64,000 nt of DNA from a virus: IMG/VR virus record IMGVR_UViG_3300025450_000002, positions 1-64,000 of that record. The stretch is one strand, 5' to 3'. The notes below the pieces were generated by a model that ran no database searches, was not told where the DNA came from, and saw only the letters and a program-made list of their open reading frames with translations. How positions within the stretch are numbered: position 1 is the first letter of the stretch; the number at the start of each line of letters is the position of its first letter. Position numbers and translations under genes: made by a program. This document shows positions 24,267-31,941 of the stretch, piece by piece.

Positions 24267-25556
24267 ATGGAAATGAAAAACAAACAGGAAACAAGACTGA
24301 AGAAAGCACATATCGCATTGATGAAACACCCTGAGACTGCGTTGTATTCAGGTGTGATGCTTATGGGTAAGAGCGAGATAGCGGACGAAGTATTTACTGC
24401 ATATACAGATGGTGTGAACAAGAGATATTCTAAGCCATTCGTTGAGAAAATACTTATCGAAGCGAAGTTGCGTGGCTTAGTCTTGCATGAGAATCTTCAC
24501 GTTGCATTGAAACAGATTCCAAGAGGTAAGGATATGTTCAAGGAAGATAGACAGATTGCAAACATGGCAGCCGACTTTGTGGTCAACGACATAATAAAGA
24601 ATATTACAGGAACAGTTGCGAATGGTCACGAGCCTATCGTAGAGTTACCTGATGGTGCGTTGTATGACTCATTCTTTCATAATTGGTCGATGCGTGAAGT
24701 ATATAACCACATACGCAAAGAGAATCCTCAGCGACAGAAACCTAGTGATAGCTCATGTGATGAGCCTACCAAAGGCGATGGAGATGAAGATAGTAGTCCA
24801 CGTGGTAGTGGAACGATATATGCGAATGGCAAGCCTTATGATATTGGGCATCAATTCGATGAACATGACTGGGAATCGTATGTCGAAGGACTCAGCGACG
24901 AGGAACGCAAGGAGTTGGGAGATAAGATTGACCGAGCCTTGCGTGAGGGTGGTATGCTTGCAGGTCGTATGGGTGGCAAGATGCCTAGACAGATTAGTGA
25001 CTTGCTTGAACCGAGAGTAGATTGGCGAGAAGTCTTGCGTGAGTTTGTCGCTTCCACGATGAAAGGGAACGATGAATACACATGGCGCAAGATGAGTAAG
25101 CGTCACATGGCTAATGACATTTATCTACCAAGCATGGAGAACGAGACGATCGGTGAGGTTGTCGTTGCGATAGATACTTCAGGTTCAATCGGTGAGCGTG
25201 AGTTGACAGAGTTTGCAACGGAACTGGCATCAATCGTCGATCTTGTGTCGCCTGAAGCAGTTAGAGTTATATGGTGGGATTACGATGTTCATGGTGAGCA
25301 ATACTTCAAGCCTGAACATTACAGAGATATTGCATCATTACTAAAACCCTTAGGTGGTGGTGGCACTAGAGTCTCATCAGTCAACCATTACATCAATGAG
25401 AAGAAGATTAACGCAGAGTGTGTCATCGTGTTTACCGATGGTTATGTAGAAAGTGACATCGAGTGGACAATCTCTTCCCCTACCCTGTGGATGGTAACTC
25501 AGAACAAAGCACTTGAAGTCCCATCAGGTAAGAAAGTCGTAGTTAACAATGATTGA
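24267..25556 (+). CDS. metallopeptidase-VWA protein (DUF2201-like)
   Basis: 429 aa. N-terminal helical domain with the zincin motif HENLH at residues 74-78 (LVLHENLHVAL), as in the putative metallopeptidase half of DUF2201 proteins. Acidic/Gly linker at about 155-200. C-terminal von Willebrand A-like domain: VVVAIDTSGSIGE gives the MIDAS residues D303, S305 and S307; GGGGTRVSSV supplies the Thr; VIVFTDGYVE supplies the Asp. Partner of the MoxR-like ATPase. Such pairs act in metal insertion or in protein remodelling; here the substrate may be a host factor or virion part. Overlaps the next gene by 8 bp. Confidence 0.75.
   Translation: MEMKNKQETRLKKAHIALMKHPETALYSGVMLMGKSEIADEVFTAYTDGVNKRYSKPFVEKILIEAKLRGLVLHENLHVALKQIPRGKDMFKEDRQIANMAADFVVNDIIKNITGTVANGHEPIVELPDGALYDSFFHNWSMREVYNHIRKENPQRQKPSDSSCDEPTKGDGDEDSSPRGSGTIYANGKPYDIGHQFDEHDWESYVEGLSDEERKELGDKIDRALREGGMLAGRMGGKMPRQISDLLEPRVDWREVLREFVASTMKGNDEYTWRKMSKRHMANDIYLPSMENETIGEVVVAIDTSGSIGERELTEFATELASIVDLVSPEAVRVIWWDYDVHGEQYFKPEHYRDIASLLKPLGGGGTRVSSVNHYINEKKINAECVIVFTDGYVESDIEWTISSPTLWMVTQNKALEVPSGKKVVVNND
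24796..24813 (+). repeat. 18-bp inverted repeat, copy 7 (one mismatch)
   Basis: GTCCAC GTGGTA GTGGAA, inside the metallopeptidase-VWA gene, in the Ser/Gly linker. Confidence 0.5.
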
Positions 25557-25857
25557 AGTATTCACCAATTACGTAAGAGCAAACGCTCGAGTTAATTATG
25601 TTAATGGAGAGATAGCGTATTCACGTGATTGGCAAACCCAATTTATAAGGATATGTATGCCTGATGGAAAAGAACAATGGTATAGCACCAATGCGAATGA
25701 CCCTAGATTTGCAAACGATATAACAGAGTTGTTAAAAGAAACGCATGGGGATAGAGCATATTTCTATGCGTTGGAAAGAGTAGTTAGTGAGAGTAGTAGT
25801 AAGGAAGAAGTAAAACTATGGAAAGCAGTATTAACTTTATTAGACAAGGAGAAGTAA
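25549..25857 (+). CDS. early protein (102 aa), unknown
   Basis: Overlaps the VWA gene by 8 bp. N-terminal beta-type segment with NYVNGEIAYSRDWQTQFIRI, then helical C-terminus. No motif recognised. The last codons carry the AAGGAGAAGT ribosome site of the next gene. Confidence 0.65.
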   Translation: MIEVFTNYVRANARVNYVNGEIAYSRDWQTQFIRICMPDGKEQWYSTNANDPRFANDITELLKETHGDRAYFYALERVVSESSSKEEVKLWKAVLTLLDKEK

Positions 25858-26901
25858 ATGGATAGCACATTGAATTGGAATAGACTTACAAACATAACTA
25901 AAACTGTGAAACCCTTTCGTGGAACAACCAATAGGTTTCCTATCGCTAATAGATCTCATAATACAAAGTGTTTTTATGTAGAAGAGTTAGATGGCGAAAC
26001 TGTATACCGAGTGACGTATGGCTATCATTACAAAGAAATCTTCCATACTAAAGAAGAATGGGAGAAAGACCCAAATAAAATCTCTTGTAGAGACTGGGAA
26101 GAAGATGAGAGCAAGAAGTATGTTACCTACACTACTATACCTAGAGACTTAGGCATCGTGCGTTCTGACAACACGTTTCAGTTTACTGCCAAATACTACG
26201 GACAAGGTGACAATACTATGCTTAGTGGTTGGGGGCAAGGTTGGTTCTTTAGTAGTTCACGTCATGGTGGAATGGTATATATGAACGCATACAGAGGTGA
26301 TGATAGAAGTATCTTTCATCCGATATTCGAAGGTATGCGAATCAACATGAATACTATGATGCCCCATGAATCTTCTAACTATCAAGTGTTAGGTAGACGT
26401 GTATCACGTATTGATGCCAAGAAGTTTTTAACTAGATACGAAACATTCTACAAAGTAAATGAGGTTATGTTCAAAACGATTGATTGGAAGACATTGATGG
26501 ATACGGCAGTCGACGTAGTAAGTTCATTGGTAGATGAAAGTGAGTTACAAAACTATTACATCAGTAGCACATCAAACGAGAAAATAATAACGTGGGCAGA
26601 CGATAACATTGACGTAGCACCACTTGACTCAGCCCTAGCATTTGCAGTTGGGCATGACATAGGTAATATGTATCGACGAATGAGAGCGCACGCTATTGAC
26701 TCAAACAGTAATCAATTCCGTTGGATGGATTCAGAGCCAATGAATCTCTACGCAAATCTCAAGCGTAAGTTGAATCATGAACTATACAAGCGTCACCATG
26801 GAGTAATGAAAGACGTTACGTTCCCGATGGGCAAACCATATCCAGCAAGTAACTGGGGGATACGAGTTATGGTTGATGGTAAAGAAGTAAAACAATACTA
26901 A
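25858..26901 (+). CDS. early protein (347 aa), unknown
   Basis: ATG 25858 directly after the previous stop. N-terminal beta-rich half with Tyr/Gly/Trp-rich strings (YRVTYGYHYKEIFHTKEEW; GQGDNTMLSGWGQGWFFSSS; MVYMNAYRGDDRSIFHPIFE), then helices. Unknown in function, but proteins with this look occur in large early regions of related phages. No catalytic motif found. Confidence 0.65.
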   Translation: MDSTLNWNRLTNITKTVKPFRGTTNRFPIANRSHNTKCFYVEELDGETVYRVTYGYHYKEIFHTKEEWEKDPNKISCRDWEEDESKKYVTYTTIPRDLGIVRSDNTFQFTAKYYGQGDNTMLSGWGQGWFFSSSRHGGMVYMNAYRGDDRSIFHPIFEGMRINMNTMMPHESSNYQVLGRRVSRIDAKKFLTRYETFYKVNEVMFKTIDWKTLMDTAVDVVSSLVDESELQNYYISSTSNEKIITWADDNIDVAPLDSALAFAVGHDIGNMYRRMRAHAIDSNSNQFRWMDSEPMNLYANLKRKLNHELYKRHHGVMKDVTFPMGKPYPASNWGIRVMVDGKEVKQY

Positions 26902-26909
26902 GGAGAATC

Positions 26910-27227
26910 ATGGTTGAAATAGAAAAAGTAGAGATGCCCTACAAGGAATACGTTATTTCGGACAAGGTAGACGAGAGCCTAGCATATCTTTCTAACTATA
27001 CTGCTCGACGTGTTAGGTATAAGTTTCCTAATGGATACGGCGCTAGTGTTGTTATGGGTAATTTGTTTTATTCCGATGAGGGGACAGGTTTATATGAATT
27101 ATGTCCCATGAAAGATAATGCGTTGTGGTATGACGCAGTAGACCCTAGCAACAATGATGTGTATGGGTATCTCAATGATGAAGAGTTATATATTTTATTA
27201 ACGAAAATTTTAACGAAGGAGAAGTGA
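26910..27227 (+). CDS. early protein (105 aa), unknown
   Basis: ATG 26910 after AAGGAGAATC. Mixed alpha/beta with acidic surface (SDKVDESLAYLSNYTARRVR; GASVVMGNLFYSDEGTGLYE). No family recognised. Similar size and style to the 102-aa protein at 25549 (both end with a helix after D.ND...LL.E), so they may be distantly related. Confidence 0.6.
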   Translation: MVEIEKVEMPYKEYVISDKVDESLAYLSNYTARRVRYKFPNGYGASVVMGNLFYSDEGTGLYELCPMKDNALWYDAVDPSNNDVYGYLNDEELYILLTKILTKEK

Positions 27228-27228
27228 A

Positions 27229-28164
27229 ATGAAATACGCAATAGAAGGAATTACAAAGCAAGCAACAATAGACTATATCGAGAGTTCACCAGTAAAGAAA
27301 CTCATATATGAATTGAATTACAAGTATGGCTTAAAAGCGTTGACTGTAATAGCAGTCGAAAAACGAGGGGAAAATGTCCGTCACGAGGTTGTGTTAACCG
27401 ACCCTATGGGTGGGTTTGCCGTAGGTAGAGTATGGACAACAGTAGACAATAAAGACATCGTGTATCACTATCGTTCGCCTTACGCTTCAAAGGATAGAGG
27501 TAGGACTAGTGAGGATAGAGAAACTTATTATGGTAAGAAATTATCATCTTTGATGAGTGTGCTAAAAACTAACGAAGTAATACCTACTAAAGATAGTCCA
27601 CAACTATTAACTATTCATAATCGTATTTTCGCCAATGCTAATTACTCTTTACAAGAAACACACGGTAAACACAGAAAAGATGTAGAGTTAACTTTAGATG
27701 AACAACATTCTTTATTGAGATACGCACTAGGTGAAACTACTACTCTATTTGATGAAAATAAATGTAAAAAAATACTTGACAAATATAATACGTTAGATAA
27801 AATAAAACAAGAATCAGACGAAGATGTAGATAGGTTCTTCAACAAAGGTTTCTATGCAGTTGGTGTAGATATGTTTAATCATTTAATAGTGGGGAAAGTT
27901 GTGAAAAATAAATCTAGTTACGAAATAGTAGAATCATTCGAGAGGGTGATGGACTTCAGTAAGCATGAACATCTACAAGCAATCATGACTATGCAAAAAG
28001 TTTATCATGAGCAACAAGGTAAATACACTAAGTTCTACGGAAATTACATTCCACTATACAGTGGATACCTAAAAGACCTAGACATCATTCAGATGAATAA
28101 TCGTGAGCCACACATTCATGACTTAGCTTGGACTCTTATCCCATGCACAGCACTTTCCGTATGA
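27229..28164 (+). CDS. early protein (311 aa), unknown
   Basis: ATG 27229 after AAGGAGAAGTGAA. Alternating strands in the first 120 residues (RHEVVLTDPMGGFAVGRVWT; VYHYRSPYASKDRGRTSEDR), helical second half. No recognisable motif. Stop overlaps the next start (ATGA at 28161-28164). An 18-bp repeat lies at 28049. Confidence 0.65.
   Translation: MKYAIEGITKQATIDYIESSPVKKLIYELNYKYGLKALTVIAVEKRGENVRHEVVLTDPMGGFAVGRVWTTVDNKDIVYHYRSPYASKDRGRTSEDRETYYGKKLSSLMSVLKTNEVIPTKDSPQLLTIHNRIFANANYSLQETHGKHRKDVELTLDEQHSLLRYALGETTTLFDENKCKKILDKYNTLDKIKQESDEDVDRFFNKGFYAVGVDMFNHLIVGKVVKNKSSYEIVESFERVMDFSKHEHLQAIMTMQKVYHEQQGKYTKFYGNYIPLYSGYLKDLDIIQMNNREPHIHDLAWTLIPCTALSV
28049..28066 (+). repeat. 18-bp inverted repeat, copy 8 (one arm mismatch)
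   Basis: TTCCAC TATACA GTGGAT, inside the 311-aa gene. Confidence 0.55.
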
Positions 28165-28514
28165 AGATAGAAATGCTTAGCCCAATAGCACATCAATATA
28201 CACATGGGCTATATCGTGTGCCGTTACATAAAGACGGAAATCATTACACACTATTTGTAGCCGATGGGTATAAGAGAGACTTTGACGAGAACACTTTACC
28301 TGATGAGATCAAAACTAAGATAGCCATGATACTTGCGAGAGATAAACAAATCGCACATGACCATGAGTTAACACACTTAGGATTGATGGCATCTGTAAAA
28401 GATGATGCGTTAATAGACGTGGGGTGGCAAAGGAGTGAAAGTTGGTTCATCATCGTGTTACCCATAGCATCGTTAATGAAACTAAGAGGAGAGAATAATG
28501 GCGCAGACACCTGA
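28161..28514 (+). CDS. early protein (117 aa), unknown
   Basis: Start taken at ATG 28161 (MKIEMLSPIAHQYTHGLYRV) because it overlaps the previous stop by ATGA. Helix in the middle (ETALMILARDKQ-like), C-terminus DVGWQRSESWFIIVLPIASL. Overlaps VRR-NUC by 17 bp. No family recognised. Confidence 0.6.
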   Translation: MKIEMLSPIAHQYTHGLYRVPLHKDGNHYTLFVADGYKRDFDENTLPDEIKTKIAMILARDKQIAHDHELTHLGLMASVKDDALIDVGWQRSESWFIIVLPIASLMKLRGENNGADT

Positions 28515-28806
28515 AGCAAAAGTTAAAAAGAAAGTAAAACAGTATCTTACCACTAGAGGTATTTATTTTACTATGCCGTTCACTGCTGGTTTTGGGGCGA
28601 ACGGAGTGCCTGACATACTTGTGTGTTATCAAGGAAAGTTTATAGCGATAGAGTGCAAGGCTAATGGCAACAAGCCAACAGCATTACAAGGAGAACACAT
28701 GAAGAGAATTCAACGTGGGGGTGGAACGGCAGTTGTCGTTGATGAAAGGAATGTCGACACAATGCTAGAGGGATTATTTGATGATACAGATGATGGGAGA
28801 TGCTAG
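28498..28806 (+). CDS. VRR-NUC domain nuclease
   Basis: 102 aa, a stand-alone VRR-NUC (PD-(D/E)XK fold) as in many phages. Start after GAGGAGAGAATA. Conserved Glu6 in the first helix; GVPDILVCYQGKFIAIECKA carries D39, E52 and K54 of the catalytic motif; then helix with LQGEHMKRIQRGGGTAVVVD. Stand-alone enzymes of this type are structure-specific DNA nucleases (Holliday-junction-type resolvases). Probably acts on replication or recombination intermediates. Confidence 0.9.
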   Translation: MAQTPEAKVKKKVKQYLTTRGIYFTMPFTAGFGANGVPDILVCYQGKFIAIECKANGNKPTALQGEHMKRIQRGGGTAVVVDERNVDTMLEGLFDDTDDGRC

Positions 28807-28821
28807 ATAACTGGCTTCAAT

Positions 28822-29043
28822 ATGACCGACCAAGATAAAGAATATTTAAGAGATTTGTTTGCGTGCTTCGCCATGAATGCGATAGTAAGTCGAGGTATAA
28901 GAGAAGAGATAGTAGATAGTGTTGCAGAAAACTCTTATATGATGGCAGACGCTATGATGGAAGCCCGCAACAAAAAAGAACCCAAGATGGGTATAACCGC
29001 AGTAAACCAACCTAAGAGGAGAAGTAGAAATGAAAGTAAGTAA
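28822..29043 (+). CDS. small early protein (73 aa), unknown
   Basis: N-terminal half acidic helix (DQDKEYLRDLFACFAMNAIV), C-terminus basic (KPKMGITAVNQPKRRSRNES-like). The end overlaps the next start by 14 bp. No clear ribosome site. Modest support as a gene: gap-free packing and an early-gene style. Confidence 0.55.
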   Translation: MTDQDKEYLRDLFACFAMNAIVSRGIREEIVDSVAENSYMMADAMMEARNKKEPKMGITAVNQPKRRSRNESK

Positions 29044-29485
29044 AATCCAAGCAGTAAAAAACTTGATGGACAAAAACCCTAGCATGACCGCATCTGAGAT
29101 ATCCAAGAAGTTAGGAATTAAGATTGGCTATGTCTACACAATGATGTCTAAGATAAGAAAACCAAAATTTGATATTAAAAAGATAGAAGCCGTTTTACAG
29201 GAAGAAGCATCACCCCCAGTAAGCGTCGAACAGGTAAAAGATTTTGTATATAGCATTTCACTAGGACGTGGAACAGTAGATAACGTCAATCATCCATCCC
29301 ATTACAAGACAGGTGGCATTGAAACAATCGACTTCATTGAAGCGAAGCAGTTGGGATACCATCTCGGTAACGTCGTCAAATATATTACTAGAGCAGACCA
29401 CAAGGGTAACAAGTTGGAAGACTTGATGAAAGCCCAATGGTATTTGAGCCGTGCGATAGAGAACGAGGAGAAGAATAATGGATGA
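29030..29485 (+). CDS. HTH domain fused to DUF3310
   Basis: ATG 29030 after AGAGGAGAAGTAGAA. 151 aa: N-terminal HTH (residues about 1-45, MTASEISKKLGIKIGYVYTM), linker, then from about residue 84 a DUF3310 module: VNHPSHYKTGGIETIDFIEA, LGYHLGNVVKYITRADHKGN, LEDLMKAQWYLSRAIE. DUF3310 proteins are found in phages near nucleotide metabolism or DNA replication genes; activity unproven. The HTH-DUF3310 fusion suggests DNA targeting. Overlaps the next start by 8 bp. Confidence 0.8.
   Translation: MKVSKIQAVKNLMDKNPSMTASEISKKLGIKIGYVYTMMSKIRKPKFDIKKIEAVLQEEASPPVSVEQVKDFVYSISLGRGTVDNVNHPSHYKTGGIETIDFIEAKQLGYHLGNVVKYITRADHKGNKLEDLMKAQWYLSRAIENEEKNNG
29266..29283 (+). repeat. 18-bp inverted repeat, copy 9 (one mismatch)
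   Basis: TTTCAC TAGGAC GTGGAA, inside the HTH-DUF3310 gene in the linker before the DUF3310 module. Confidence 0.5.
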
Positions 29486-29864
29486 AGGATTTGTAATATT
29501 ACTACTGGCAGGTATCCTTGTTGTAACTAGTGGTATTGGTGGATGTATGTATGGGATGCCTAAATACAATGTCTATCATCAACAGATGGAAGGCGAAGCC
29601 GAATTAGCGAAAGCAAACTTTAGCAAACAAACTGCTATACAAGAAGCCCACGCTAAGATGGAATCCGCTAAGTTGCTTGCAGACGCAGAAGTGATCAGGG
29701 CTGAAGGAGTTGCAAAAGCTAATAAGATCATTGGCGATAGCTTGAACAACAACGAAGCGTATTTGCGATATCTGTATATCAATAATCTTGAACACACGCA
29801 GAATCAGATTATCTATGTGCCGACTGAAGCGAATCTACCTATTTTAGAAGCAAAGCGTAAGTAA
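29478..29864 (+). CDS. SPFH/Band 7-like small membrane protein
   Basis: 128 aa. N-terminal hydrophobic segment (VILLLAGILVVTSGIGGC, residues about 6-23); GIGGC could be a lipobox with Cys at 23. Then a charged helical region QMEGEAELAKANFSKQTAIQ and AEVIRAEGVAKANKIIGDSL, which matches the C-terminal coiled coil of Band-7/flotillin/HflK-type proteins, ending YVPTEANLPILEA. A truncated SPFH protein: the globular SPFH core is missing. Phage versions may sequester HflKC-FtsH or organise membrane. Followed by a strong terminator. Confidence 0.7.
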   Translation: MDEGFVILLLAGILVVTSGIGGCMYGMPKYNVYHQQMEGEAELAKANFSKQTAIQEAHAKMESAKLLADAEVIRAEGVAKANKIIGDSLNNNEAYLRYLYINNLEHTQNQIIYVPTEANLPILEAKRK

Positions 29865-29872
29865 TTTTTTGG

Positions 29873-29904
29873 GGGGTAAGGTTCATGCCTTGCTCCCCTT
29901 TTTT
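29873..29904 (+). terminator. Rho-independent terminator
   Basis: Imperfect stem GGGGTAAGG ... CCTTGCTCCCC (29873-29898) with TTCATG loop followed by six T. Ends the cassette after the SPFH-like gene. Confidence 0.8.
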
Positions 29905-29940
29905 GTAACTATACACCACGTTATTTAAGGAAACTAATTT

Positions 29941-30195
29941 ATGTCAACAAGCTCTTTCCCAAGTCCACCACCATTGAGTATATCTTTACCAAATTTAAAT
30001 ATACCATTACCACAAGCACCACCCGAGTATTTACCAAATGAAATAGCTGAATATTTAAAGAGTATGGGTTGGGAGATGAACATGAACGGTTCACAATACT
30101 TTTTTAGATCGTTGAATGGTCGCCCAGCAGGTTATTACAGTTGGAGTGAAGCAGTAACGTATTGCCTAATTAAACCATTTTTAAAGGAGGAGTAA
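29941..30195 (+). CDS. small protein with Pro/Ser-rich N-terminus (84 aa)
   Basis: First ~35 residues Pro/Ser-rich (SFPSPPPLSISLPNLNIPLP), then a compact domain with EIAEYLKSMGWEMNMNGSQY and GRPAGYYSWSEAVTY. First gene after a terminator, so it probably has its own promoter in 29905-29940. Function unknown. Confidence 0.6.
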   Translation: MSTSSFPSPPPLSISLPNLNIPLPQAPPEYLPNEIAEYLKSMGWEMNMNGSQYFFRSLNGRPAGYYSWSEAVTYCLIKPFLKEE

Positions 30196-30196
30196 G

Positions 30197-30547
30197 ATGA
30201 GTGAAGAAAAACAAATTGATATTAGCAACGGAGTGAACATCGTGTTGGCAAGAATGGACACGCACCCTGAGGAGTTTTGGGGCGAGTGCGAGAAGTGGCG
30301 CTTCATCTATAAAGAATATTTTAGAGATGCCATGACAGAAGTGCAGAAGGGACAGATCTTCGAGAAAATCAAACAGATTCGCATGGAAGAATTTAACCAC
30401 ATGGTATTTGCTACGCTGACCGAAGAGGAAGAAAAAGAAGAGGAAGAGGACGGTTGGACACCATCCACAGGAATATTTGGAAGTGCGCCAATGAAACGTG
30501 AAGGCAGTTCGGTTAACTACCATACTAAGTGGAAGGCAAAGAAATGA
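30197..30547 (+). CDS. ARMDTHPEEF-family protein, paralogue 1 (116 aa)
   Basis: NGVNIVLARMDTHPEEFWGE, then DAMTEVQKGQIFEKIKQIRM and an acidic linker plus basic C-terminus. The 'LxRMxTHPxEF' signature at about residues 15-25 and the following two helices are shared with the 117- and 134-aa paralogues at 30544 and 31537. Function unknown; a compact 60-residue helical domain with variable tails. Coupled to the next gene (ATGA). Confidence 0.7.
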   Translation: MSEEKQIDISNGVNIVLARMDTHPEEFWGECEKWRFIYKEYFRDAMTEVQKGQIFEKIKQIRMEEFNHMVFATLTEEEEKEEEEDGWTPSTGIFGSAPMKREGSSVNYHTKWKAKK

Positions 30548-30897
30548 ACGGTGGAGTAGAAATATTATTAGCGAGGATGGATACGCACCCTGAGGAGTTC
30601 TTTCAAGACAGTAGGTGGCGCAATCTTATTATGGACTTTGTTAGGGACTTACCTAAAGAGGATGTTCAAGCATTAGAAAATAAACTGAAAGAGTGTCGTC
30701 AGAAAGAATTTACAGGGATAGTCTTAGAGCGCTTGGTCAATGAAGAGAAGGAAGATAAAAGACTTATGAGAAATTATAGTAATCCGATGATGTTTCATGG
30801 CTTTACGCAATTAGATGCTGATGAAGAGGATATGAAGGAAGACGGACTGAGCGATGCACAGATTGCAGTAATTAAAAAGATGAAAGGTGAGAAATGA
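30544..30897 (+). CDS. ARMDTHPEEF-family protein, paralogue 2 (117 aa)
   Basis: ATG 30544 overlaps the previous stop (ATGA); the frame is open five codons further upstream, but the paralogue alignment begins at MNGGVEILLARMDTHPEEFF. Helices LPKEDVQALENKLKECRQKE, then acidic tail. Second of three paralogues. Overlaps the next start by ATGA. Confidence 0.7.
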   Translation: MNGGVEILLARMDTHPEEFFQDSRWRNLIMDFVRDLPKEDVQALENKLKECRQKEFTGIVLERLVNEEKEDKRLMRNYSNPMMFHGFTQLDADEEDMKEDGLSDAQIAVIKKMKGEK

Positions 30898-31292
30898 CAG
30901 CAAATGAATTAATAGATAAGTTAGAAAGTGTAAGTATTAGATTGCTGGGTAAAGAAACTGAGCAAGCAGGTAGAGCTATTATTCTTTACAGAGAATCAGC
31001 GATTATGCTACTCCAACAAGCCCAAAAAATAGAAGCGTTGAAAAAAGAACTAGCACTACAAAGACTATCTGATTTTAGTCAAGAGATTGAGGATAGGGAA
31101 TCTGCTATATACGCAACTGGCTATTGGAAAGGCATTGAGTATAAAAAAATGCGTGAATTAAGTGATGCAACAATACGAGAACTGTCAGTTGCTTTTATGT
31201 TGGTATTACGCAGAACTCCTGAAGATGAACTTTTTGAAAATGTATATGAATATTCAAAATTACTATTAAAGAAAGCGAGTAGTGAGAAATGA
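30894..31292 (+). CDS. helical early protein (132 aa), unknown
   Basis: Coupled by ATGA to paralogue 2. Nearly all-helical with charged coiled-coil character (SAIMLLQQAQKIEALKKELA; RELSDATIRELSVAFMLVLR). No family recognised. Confidence 0.6.
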   Translation: MTANELIDKLESVSIRLLGKETEQAGRAIILYRESAIMLLQQAQKIEALKKELALQRLSDFSQEIEDRESAIYATGYWKGIEYKKMRELSDATIRELSVAFMLVLRRTPEDELFENVYEYSKLLLKKASSEK

Positions 31293-31435
31293 CACCTAGA
31301 GAAGAACTTGTTTACAAATTACGCAGTGAAGGAATGATATACAGATTAATAGGTGAACAGCTTGGGGTTACAGGTGTAAGAGCGAATCAAATTTACAAAA
31401 AATGCCTAAGAAAAAATGCTAAGAAAGGCGAGTGA
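31289..31435 (+). CDS. small HTH-like protein (48 aa)
   Basis: ATG 31289 overlaps the previous stop (ATGA). MTPREELVYKLRSEGMIYRL, then IGEQLGVTGVRANQIYKKCL: helix-turn-helix pattern resembling sigma region 4 or a simple DNA-binding unit. Basic end. Short, but all neighbours are equally tightly coupled. Confidence 0.6.
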   Translation: MTPREELVYKLRSEGMIYRLIGEQLGVTGVRANQIYKKCLRKNAKKGE

Positions 31436-31438
31436 GAA

Positions 31439-31540
31439 ATGAGTACGTTTTTTGAGTGGTACATTGAAATTTTATGGTTAAGTATGTTTTTAGTTGGTTT
31501 TGCTATTGGTGTTGCTTTAAAGATAGGGAAAAAGAAATGA
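31439..31540 (+). CDS. tiny membrane protein (33 aa)
   Basis: ATG 31439 follows the previous TGA by 3 bp. MSTFFEWYIEILWLSMFLVG, then FAIGVALKIGKKK: one transmembrane helix with positive tail. Its stop overlaps the next start (ATGA). Confidence 0.6.
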   Translation: MSTFFEWYIEILWLSMFLVGFAIGVALKIGKKK

Positions 31541-31941
31541 ACGCAGGAATTGAAATAATACTAGAGCGTATGAAGACACACCCTGATGAGTTTGTGATAG
31601 GATCACCGATCACTTATGATAGTAAATGGGGAAGTTTTCTTAGAGAGATAATGGACGCTGAATACTTTGATGAAACAGAAAAAGATGCAGTCCGTATCGC
31701 TGTTCGTGAAGCAAACCGAGAGGGTTTTACTGGTCGTGTGATGCAACATTTAGCAGGAGAGGGCGAAGCGAGTGACATGGGAAAGTTCCAATCCCACACG
31801 TTTACCACGCAACCAATAAACCCCTATTATGGTCAGGGGCTGATCAGTCAGTTACAAGCTGGGCAAATAGGCTTAGCCTCGGCACAACAACAGTCGGCGC
31901 AACAATCTTCCCTAAGTAAGACGAAGGCAAAACTTAAATGA
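31537..31941 (+). CDS. ARMDTHPEEF-family protein, paralogue 3 (134 aa)
   Basis: Start set to ATG 31537 (MNAGIEIILERMKTHPDEFV) from the paralogue alignment and the ATGA overlap; the frame is open to 31474 but that part is in the membrane gene. It has a helical core (EYFDETEKDAVRIAVREANR) and a Gln-rich tail (ISQLQAGQIGLASAQQQSAQ). Overlaps PolA start by ATGA. Confidence 0.7.
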   Translation: MNAGIEIILERMKTHPDEFVIGSPITYDSKWGSFLREIMDAEYFDETEKDAVRIAVREANREGFTGRVMQHLAGEGEASDMGKFQSHTFTTQPINPYYGQGLISQLQAGQIGLASAQQQSAQQSSLSKTKAKLK

